Source: Spyradosoma sp004558035 (GTDB lineage: Bacteria; Verrucomicrobiota; Verrucomicrobiia; Opitutales; UBA953). Taken from it: DNA of 10,906 nucleotides. How positions within the stretch are numbered: position 1 is the first letter of the stretch; each line of letters opens with the position of its first letter. A program made the translations under genes and the position numbers. This document shows, in pieces, positions 5,716 to 10,906 of the stretch. The notes below the pieces were generated by a model, which was not told the origin of the DNA, made no database searches, and worked only from the letters and a program-made list of their open reading frames with translations. Location of the stretch: positions 1 to 10,906 of the forward strand of contig NZ_JBNPNH010000013.1 in the NCBI RefSeq assembly GCF_050314555.1, written 5' to 3'.

Positions 5716-6522
5716 ATGAAGGCTTTAACCATCGTTTCCGGCGTCGTTTTCCTGCACGTCATGGCGTTCGTCGTTCTCGTGAACGGCTGCACTCCGCGCC
5801 TCGTCCGCGAGCGCGAGAAAAACGCGGCGAATCCGCCGCAGATCGTCGACGTTTCCGAGCCGACCGAAGGAACGGCCGTGATCGACGAACCGACGCAGCC
5901 GTCCGAGGCCGAGCCGGTCGAGCCGGCGCAGCCCGCCGCCGTTCCCGCGGAGCCCGCCAAGGCGGAACCCGCTTCCGGCGAAGAAAAGATCTACGTCGTC
6001 AAGAAGAACGACAGCCTGTGGGTCATCGCCAAGAACCACGGCACGACGATCGACGCCATCTGCGCGGCGAACAACATCAACAAGAACGCGGTGCTCCGCC
6101 TCGGCATGAAGCTGAAGATTCCGGCGGCGGGGAAGACGTCCGCGTCTTCGGAAAAATCCTCCGCGAACAAGGCGGAGGGCGGCGAAGTCTACGTCGTGAA
6201 GAAGGGCGACGCGCTCAGCAAGATCGCGCGCGCGCACGGCGTCACGGTCAAGGCGCTGATGGAGGCGAACGGCATCGCAAACGCGAACAGCATCCGCATC
6301 GGCCAGAAGCTCGTCATTCCCGCGAAGGCGGGCGAGACGAAGAAGGCGGAGGCGGCGAAGCCCGCTCCCGCGCCGGAACCGAAGAAGGAAGAGGAACCCG
6401 CTCCCGCGCCGGCGCCGGAGCCGCTTCCCGAGCCGGAGCCGGAAGCCGTCGTCGCCGACCCGCTTCCGCCGGAAGACGCGGAGCCCGTCGAACCGACCGA
6501 ACCCGAACAGCCGCTGGGCTGA
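5716..6522 (+). CDS. Secreted protein with two LysM peptidoglycan-binding domains
   Basis: This 268-residue protein begins with a hydrophobic export segment (about 4-22) followed by LVNGC (21-25). Cys25 could be lipidated. The lipobox is atypical because Asn sits at -2, so a plain membrane anchor is also possible. A Pro/Glu/Ala-rich spacer (38-90) leads to LysM 1 (about 92-136, YVVKKNDSLWVIAK...LGMKLKIP), a short linker, and LysM 2 (about 158-202, YVVKKGDALSKIAR...IGQKLVIP). An acidic Pro/Glu/Ala tail (215-268) contains repeated PAPAPEP strings. LysM modules bind GlcNAc-containing glycan strands. No catalytic domain is present, so a structural or recruiting role in the wall is likely. It lies between murD and ftsW, with only 7 nt separating its stop from the ftsW start. 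Confidence 0.88.
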   Translation: MKALTIVSGVVFLHVMAFVVLVNGCTPRLVREREKNAANPPQIVDVSEPTEGTAVIDEPTQPSEAEPVEPAQPAAVPAEPAKAEPASGEEKIYVVKKNDSLWVIAKNHGTTIDAICAANNINKNAVLRLGMKLKIPAAGKTSASSEKSSANKAEGGEVYVVKKGDALSKIARAHGVTVKALMEANGIANANSIRIGQKLVIPAKAGETKKAEAAKPAPAPEPKKEEEPAPAPAPEPLPEPEPEAVVADPLPPEDAEPVEPTEPEQPLG

Positions 6523-6529
6523 ACGGCGC

Positions 6530-7750
6530 ATGCCGGACGGCTCTGACAGTTCCCGTGATTTCCGATTTCCCCGCGTCTCAGTCGAAGCGGGGTTAATCGT
6601 TTTTATCGCGCTGCTGCTTTCGATTTTCGGGCTGGTGATCCAGACGAGCGCGGGGCAGTACCACACGCCGGGCAGCCCGCTGCGCACGTTCTTCATGCAG
6701 GCGTTCTTTCTCGTTCCCGCGCTCGCCGCCGGCGTCGTCGCCGCGAAGATCAACCTCGACCGGCTGCGCCGCTTCGCGCCGTGGATCTTCGCGGGAACGC
6801 TGCTGCTGCTGCTTTCCATCTACGTTCCCGGGCTCGGCAAGGTCGTGAACGGCTCGCGCCGCTGGATCGGGCTCGGCGTCGTCAATCTGCAGGTGAGCGA
6901 TCCCGCGAAGATCGCGCTCGTGTTCGTGCTCGCGCATTACCTGACGCAGGCGCGTCGCCATTTCGGGCGGCCGAAGTTCCGCTGGTTCGAGCGCCCGCGG
7001 CCGTGGCTCGTCCGCGTCACCCGCGAAGCGCGCGAGGATTTTCTGCGCGGCTTCGTCTTCCCGGGGCTCATCATCGGCGGCGTCTGCGGGCTCGTCGCGC
7101 TGGAGCCGGACCTCGGCACGATGGCGCTCTGCGCCGCGGTCGGCGGCATCATGCTTTTTCTCGCGGGCGGGCGGCTGCGCTACATCGTTCCCGCGGGCGT
7201 GTTGGGAATCTCCGCGTTTTCGCTGCTGATCTGGCAGTGGCCGAACCGCTTCGCGCGCGTGCTTTCCTTCATCGATCCCGAAAAATACAAGGAGGATCTC
7301 GGCTACCAGCTCTGGCAGGCGCTGACGGGCTTCGCGAGCGGCGGGCTTTTCGGCGAAGGGCTCGGCGACGGCATGATCTACCGCGGCTTTCTGCCCGAAG
7401 CGCACACGGACTGCGTCTTCGCCGTCGTCGGCGAGGAGCTCGGCTTCTGCGGGACCGTGATGATTCCCGTCGCGCTGCTGCTCTTTTTCGGGCTCGTCGT
7501 GTCGCGCCTGCGCGAGATCGCCGACGTGTTCTACTTCAACGTCTGCCTGGGCTCGATGCTCTTCGTCATGCTGCAGGCGACGATCAACATGCTCGTGAAT
7601 CTCGGCATGCTTCCGACGAAGGGCATGTCGCTGCCGTTCATCAGCTACGGCGGCAGCAATCTCGTCGTCATGTTCACGTTCGTCGGCCTCATCTACAATT
7701 CCGTCATGAACTGGCGCAAGGCGTATCTGCCGCGCCCGGCGGAATTCTGA
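6530..7750 (+). CDS. ftsW: Septal peptidoglycan glycosyltransferase FtsW (SEDS family)
   Basis: FtsW is the inner-membrane SEDS enzyme that polymerises lipid II at the division site together with a class B penicillin-binding protein, which is not in this window. The 406-residue protein has a short cytoplasmic head, then multiple membrane segments starting at about 19-39, 57-73 and 83-99. Family motifs are NGSRRWI (107-113), LEPDLGT (191-197), YQLWQA (259-264), PEAHTD (289-294, carrying the Asp regarded as catalytic in SEDS proteins), GEELG (301-305) and PTKGMSLPFISYGGSNL (362-378). A basic loop of about 35 residues (140-175) lies between two membrane segments. FtsW is preferred over RodA because murD and murG flank it. 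The start has no clear Shine-Dalgarno site, and with only 7 nt after the LysM stop translational coupling is likely. Confidence 0.95.
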   Translation: MPDGSDSSRDFRFPRVSVEAGLIVFIALLLSIFGLVIQTSAGQYHTPGSPLRTFFMQAFFLVPALAAGVVAAKINLDRLRRFAPWIFAGTLLLLLSIYVPGLGKVVNGSRRWIGLGVVNLQVSDPAKIALVFVLAHYLTQARRHFGRPKFRWFERPRPWLVRVTREAREDFLRGFVFPGLIIGGVCGLVALEPDLGTMALCAAVGGIMLFLAGGRLRYIVPAGVLGISAFSLLIWQWPNRFARVLSFIDPEKYKEDLGYQLWQALTGFASGGLFGEGLGDGMIYRGFLPEAHTDCVFAVVGEELGFCGTVMIPVALLLFFGLVVSRLREIADVFYFNVCLGSMLFVMLQATINMLVNLGMLPTKGMSLPFISYGGSNLVVMFTFVGLIYNSVMNWRKAYLPRPAEF

Positions 7751-7757
7751 CGCGCCG

Positions 7758-7769
7758 CTTTCCCTTTCC
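7758..7769 (+). promoter_or_regulatory. 12-nt pyrimidine tract abutting the murG start (no Shine-Dalgarno)
   Basis: CTTTCCCTTTCC runs directly into the ATG at 7770, in the 19-nt gap after ftsW. As at murD there is no Shine-Dalgarno site. The ATG is well placed, since the first glycine-rich loop of MurG begins at residue 13. Confidence 0.45.
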
Positions 7770-8915
7770 ATGAAGACTCCTTCCAAACGTTTCATCATCG
7801 CCTGCGGGGGCACCGGCGGCCACCTTTCGCCCGGCATCGCGCTCGCCGAACGCCTCACGGAAAAAGGCTTCCGCTGCACGCTGCTCGTCAGCAAAAAGCG
7901 GATCGACGCGCGGCTTTCCGAAAAATATTCGGAGCTCGAATTTCTGCGCGCTCCCGGCTGCGCGTTTTCGCTGCGCCCGCTCGCGTTCGCGAAGTTTCTG
8001 CTGAATCTCCTTCAGTCGCTCGCGTTCGGGTTCTCGCTGTTTCTGCGGGAACGCCCGGCGGCGTTCGTCAGCTTCGGCGGCTTTCTCACGGTCGGGCTCG
8101 CCGTCGCGAGCCGGCTGCTCTTCATTCCCGTGATTCTGCACGAGGCGAACCGCGTTCCCGGCAAGGCGGTGCGCTGGATGAGCCGCATCGCCACGCGCGT
8201 CTATCTGCCGCCGGGAGTGCGCCTGCGCGGCATCACGCCGCTCGCCGTGCGCTCGACGGGCTTTCCCGTGCGCCGGGAAATCTTCCCGCGCGACAAGGCG
8301 GAATCGCGCCGCCGGATCGGCGTTCCCGCGACGGGCAAGCTGCTCGCCGTCTTCGGCGGAAGCCAGGGCGCCAAGCCGCTCAACGACTGGATCGAGCGCG
8401 ACCTGAAACGCTTCACCGACGCGGGCGTTTCCGTGTTCTGCGTCACGGGACCGGGAAAATTCGCCGACGCCGCCGAGGGCGACGCGACGCGCGAGACGCG
8501 TTCCCGCGACGGCGCGCCCGTCTTCGTCCGCTTCATTCCGTTCTGCGACGACATGGCGTCCGCGCTTTCCGCCGCGGATCTCGTCGTGTCGCGTTCGGGC
8601 GCGGGCTCGCTCGCCGAATTCGTCGCCTGCTGCGTTCCCGCCGTGCTCGTGCCGTATCCGTTCGCCGCGGACAATCATCAGGAGGCGAACGCCAGATTCT
8701 TCCGCGAAAAGGGCGCCGGCGTCGTCGTGCCGCAGACGGAAATCGCGACGCTGACGGACGAGACGCTTTCGCTCGTCACCGACGACGCGCTCCTCGCCGA
8801 GCTCCGCGCCAATATCGAAAAGATGTCGCGCGAATTCGACTGGAGCAACATGGTCGGCGACCTCGAGCACTACGCCACCGGCGAGACGCGCGGCCTCAAG
8901 TCCGAGCAGGCGTGA
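7770..8915 (+). CDS. murG: UDP-GlcNAc:undecaprenyl-PP-MurNAc-pentapeptide GlcNAc transferase
   Basis: MurG is the peripheral inner-membrane GT-B glycosyltransferase that moves GlcNAc from UDP-GlcNAc to lipid I, giving lipid II, the substrate of FtsW. The 381-residue protein shows the N-domain glycine loop GGTGGH (13-18), a hydrophobic/basic patch around 71-93 suited to membrane contact, FVSFGGF (99-105, in place of the usual YVSGPG-type loop), and HEANRVPGKAVR (124-135). The C-domain has GGSQGA (196-201), SRSGAGSLAE (274-283) and PYPFAADNHQEANA (295-308), which form the UDP-GlcNAc pocket in the family. The length is slightly above the ~355 of E. coli, with small insertions. It is the last gene of the cluster. 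murC, often next in other genomes, is replaced here by the convergent htpG. Confidence 0.96.
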   Translation: MKTPSKRFIIACGGTGGHLSPGIALAERLTEKGFRCTLLVSKKRIDARLSEKYSELEFLRAPGCAFSLRPLAFAKFLLNLLQSLAFGFSLFLRERPAAFVSFGGFLTVGLAVASRLLFIPVILHEANRVPGKAVRWMSRIATRVYLPPGVRLRGITPLAVRSTGFPVRREIFPRDKAESRRRIGVPATGKLLAVFGGSQGAKPLNDWIERDLKRFTDAGVSVFCVTGPGKFADAAEGDATRETRSRDGAPVFVRFIPFCDDMASALSAADLVVSRSGAGSLAEFVACCVPAVLVPYPFAADNHQEANARFFREKGAGVVVPQTEIATLTDETLSLVTDDALLAELRANIEKMSREFDWSNMVGDLEHYATGETRGLKSEQA

Positions 8916-8921
8916 AGCATG

Positions 8922-8979
8922 GTGTAAGGTGTAGGGTGTAAGGAGTAAAAAAATACACCTTACACATTACACCTTGCAC
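8922..8979. terminator. Long imperfect inverted repeat between convergent murG and htpG
   Basis: Positions 8922-8947 (GTGTAAGG-type repeats) pair with 8954-8979 around a 6-A loop. By eye about 22 of 26 positions match. The placement, 6 nt after the murG stop and before the convergent htpG stop, fits a bidirectional terminator. The T-run expected on either exit is missing, so it may instead be a dispersed repeat that happens to lie here. The arms themselves are made of short iterations of GGTGTAAG and AGGGTGTAAG. Confidence 0.5.
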
Positions 8980-8996
8980 GGCGCGAAGCGCGCGCC
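8980..8996 (-). terminator. G/C-rich hairpin at the htpG 3' end
   Basis: This perfect 6-bp stem, GGCGCG (8980-8985) with CGCGCC (8991-8996), has a 5-nt loop and abuts the htpG stop codon at 8997-8999. It could stall RNA polymerase leaving htpG. The exit side then runs into the A/T-richer inverted repeat, but there is no clean U-tract. Confidence 0.35.
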
Positions 8997-10862
8997 TCAC
9001 GCGAGCTTGCCGAGCAGCTCGTAGATGCGCTGCGTCATGCCGCGCGGGTTGTCGAGCAGGCCGGCGGCGATCAGCGTGTTGTCGAGCACCTGTTCGGCGA
9101 CGAGCTTCGCGAGCTCCGGATTCGAGCCGCGCAGCGCGTCGAGCTTGTGCACGAGCGGGTGGCGCGGGTTCAGCTCGACCTTCACGGCGACGGGCTTGTC
9201 CGCCGTTCCCGCGTCCTTCGTCATCAGGCGCATCATGCGGCGCATGGACGCGGTCATGAACTTGTCTGGATTGAGCGCGACGGCGGGCGAATCGACGAGG
9301 CGTTTGCCCGCGGAGCATTCGGCGACCTTTTCCTTGCCGAGCGTTTCCGCGAACCACGCGCAGAGCGACTTCATCGCGTCCTCGGAGAGCGGTTCGCCCG
9401 TTCCCGTCTGCGGCGCGTCGGCGAGCTCGATGTCGGCGGAATCGGCGGAGACGATGGATTTTTCCTTGAACGAGCCGAGCTGGTTCATGACGTAGTCGTC
9501 CGCGCCGTCGTAGAGGAAGAGCACTTCGACGCCGCGCGACTTGAACGCTTCGAGATACGGGCCGGACTCGATCGCCTCGCGGTTCGCGCCGACGAGGTAG
9601 TAGATCTCCTTCTGCGAGTCCTTCATGCGTTCGACGTATTCGGGCAGGCTCGTGAGCGTTCCCGCGTCGAGAATCGAGGATTCGCAGCGGAAGAGGGGCG
9701 CGAGCGCGGCACGGTTGTCGTAGTCGGTGGCGATGCCTTCGCGCAGGTAGTTGCCGAAGTCGCGCCAGAACTTGGCGTAGTCTTCGGGCTTCTTCTTCGC
9801 GCGTTCCTCGAGGTGCTTGATGACGCGCTTCGTGAGCACGCGGTTCAGCTTCTGAATCAGCGTGGAATCCTGCAGCGTCTCGCGGGAGATGTTCAGCGGA
9901 ATGTCGGCGGAATCGACGACGCCCTTCATGAAGCGCAGCCACTCGGGAAGCAGGTTTTTCGGCTCCGCGTCGATGAGCACCTTGCGGCAGTAGAGCGAGA
10001 CTTCCGGCGTCGCGCGCCCGAAGCCGAGCGTCTCGGGATTGTGCGTCGGGAAGAACAGAATCGTGTTGATGGCGAGCGGCGCGTCGGCGGAGAAATGCAG
10101 CCAGTCCTGCGGCTCGTCCCAGGCGTGGCACTGGAACTTGTAGAAATCCTTGTATTCCTGCTCGGAGACTTCGCTCTTGGACTTGAGCCAGAACGCCTGC
10201 ATCGTGTTGAGCTTTTCGCCGTCGAGATTCAGCGGGAACGCGATGTACTTCGAATAGCGCTCGAGCACGTCCTTCACCTTGTCCTTCTTCGCGAAATCCT
10301 TGAACTCTTCCTTGAGGCGGACGACGAGCCGCGAGCCGCGCGGGAGCGCCTCGCCCGCGTCCTCGATCGTGTAGGCGCCGTTCCCGTCGGACGTCCAGCA
10401 GAGCGATTCGCCCTCCTCGCGCCACGTGCGCGTGTAGAACTTCACTTCGTCGGCGACCATGAACACCGAGAAGAAGCCGACGCCGAACTGCCCGATCAGG
10501 TTTTCGTTCGCGCCGCCGTTCTCCTTCAGCTTCTGAAGAAACGCCTTCGTGCCCGAATGCGCGATGGTGCCGAGGTTTTCGACGAGCTCCTCGCGCGTCA
10601 TGCCGACGCCGGAATCGGCGATGGTGAGCGTTCCCGCCGCCTCGTCCGTCGAGACTTCGACGGCGAGCTCGCGTTCGGGCTCGAACACGGCTTTTTCCGT
10701 GAGCTGCGTGTAGCGGAGCTTTTCGAGCGCGTCGCTCGCGTTGGAGACGAGCTCGCGCAGGAAGATGTCCTTGTCCTTGTAGATGGAGTGCGCGACGATG
10801 TCGAGCACCTGTTTGACTTCCGCCTGAAATGCGTGCGTGGTCGCAGATTTTGTGTCACTCAT
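8997..10862 (-). CDS. htpG: Molecular chaperone HtpG (bacterial Hsp90)
   Basis: HtpG is a cytosolic, dimeric, ATP-dependent chaperone. From the chosen ATG at 10862 the protein has 621 residues, close to the E. coli length. The N-terminal GHKL ATPase shows FLRELVSNASDA (34-45, with the catalytic-type Glu37), DSGVGM (83-88), GTIAHSGT (98-105) and the lid/loop GQFGVGFFS (124-132). The middle domain carries NISRETLQ, matching the family's arginine-containing catalytic loop. The C-terminal dimerisation domain ends in an amphipathic stretch (HPLVHKLDALR ... IAAGLLDNPRGM). An upstream in-frame ATG at 10895 would add 11 residues, but the site at 10868-10873 supports the inner one. The gene converges on murG and is functionally unrelated to it. 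No key residue is missing. Confidence 0.97.
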   Translation of the reverse strand: MSDTKSATTHAFQAEVKQVLDIVAHSIYKDKDIFLRELVSNASDALEKLRYTQLTEKAVFEPERELAVEVSTDEAAGTLTIADSGVGMTREELVENLGTIAHSGTKAFLQKLKENGGANENLIGQFGVGFFSVFMVADEVKFYTRTWREEGESLCWTSDGNGAYTIEDAGEALPRGSRLVVRLKEEFKDFAKKDKVKDVLERYSKYIAFPLNLDGEKLNTMQAFWLKSKSEVSEQEYKDFYKFQCHAWDEPQDWLHFSADAPLAINTILFFPTHNPETLGFGRATPEVSLYCRKVLIDAEPKNLLPEWLRFMKGVVDSADIPLNISRETLQDSTLIQKLNRVLTKRVIKHLEERAKKKPEDYAKFWRDFGNYLREGIATDYDNRAALAPLFRCESSILDAGTLTSLPEYVERMKDSQKEIYYLVGANREAIESGPYLEAFKSRGVEVLFLYDGADDYVMNQLGSFKEKSIVSADSADIELADAPQTGTGEPLSEDAMKSLCAWFAETLGKEKVAECSAGKRLVDSPAVALNPDKFMTASMRRMMRLMTKDAGTADKPVAVKVELNPRHPLVHKLDALRGSNPELAKLVAEQVLDNTLIAAGLLDNPRGMTQRIYELLGKLA

Positions 10863-10867
10863 AATTG

Positions 10868-10873
10868 CTCTCC
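10868..10873 (-). promoter_or_regulatory. Shine-Dalgarno GGAGAG of htpG
   Basis: On the minus strand GGAGAG stands 5 nt before the ATG at 10862. It is the clearest ribosome binding site in the window and fixes the htpG start against the upstream in-frame ATG. The remaining 33 bases to the window end contain an AT-rich CATATTTT on the minus strand that could be part of a promoter, but the rest lies outside. Confidence 0.65.
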
Positions 10874-10906
10874 GGAGATGCAGAAAATATGCCAAGGACG
10901 CCGCGC

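Noticed and set aside
8896..10425. A long minus-strand frame overlapping htpG in another phase
   Set aside because: HtpG motifs are intact in the real frame. The alternative product is Arg/Ala-rich and runs into the intergenic repeat.
10863..10895. An N-terminally extended HtpG starting at 10895
   Set aside because: The inner ATG at 10862 has GGAGAG at 5-nt spacing and gives the normal family N-terminus and length.

Overview
The window looks like a chromosomal fragment of a G+C-rich, Gram-negative-type bacterium. G+C is roughly two thirds by eye. The gene content (murD, a LysM protein, ftsW, murG) and an AsmA-like envelope protein suggest a peptidoglycan-making diderm. A LysM protein between murD and ftsW, together with intergenic DNA full of palindromic repeats, makes me lean to the PVC group (Lentisphaerota, Kiritimatiellota or Verrucomicrobiota). 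That placement is inference and is not proven by the sequence.

Layout. Positions 1-1094 hold no convincing gene. This stretch is a mosaic of small palindromes and repeats: three hairpin families, a 149-bp module present twice (121 bp of it identical), and AAGCTTAAAG-type short repeats. Positions 1095-4070 (+) encode a 991-residue AsmA-like envelope protein. Positions 4144-8915 (+) are a division and cell-wall segment in the order murD, LysM protein, ftsW, murG. Positions 8921-8996 are a convergent intergenic region with inverted repeats. Positions 8997-10862 (-) are htpG, the bacterial Hsp90.

How the genes work together. MurD adds D-glutamate to the cytoplasmic UDP-MurNAc-alanine precursor. 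MurG adds GlcNAc to lipid I to make lipid II. FtsW polymerises lipid II at the septum. The LysM protein probably binds the resulting peptidoglycan in the periplasm. The AsmA-like protein belongs to a class linked to envelope or lipid homeostasis. HtpG is an unrelated chaperone facing the cluster. Neither murC nor ftsI, mraY or the ftsQAZ genes are in the window, so only part of a classical dcw cluster is seen.

The most interesting signals are at DNA level rather than a new enzyme system. (1) The heptamer GGGAACG/CGTTCCC occurs 41 times by hand count, on both strands, in every gene and in several reading frames. (2) A hairpin repeat from the intergenic region also sits in frame inside the AsmA-like gene, expanded to three 24-nt units. 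(3) Different palindromic families occur as inverted pairs. (4) murD and murG lack Shine-Dalgarno sequences, and each has an uninterrupted 12-nt pyrimidine tract abutting its ATG. I found no defence system, mobile-element transposase, CRISPR array, tRNA or rRNA.
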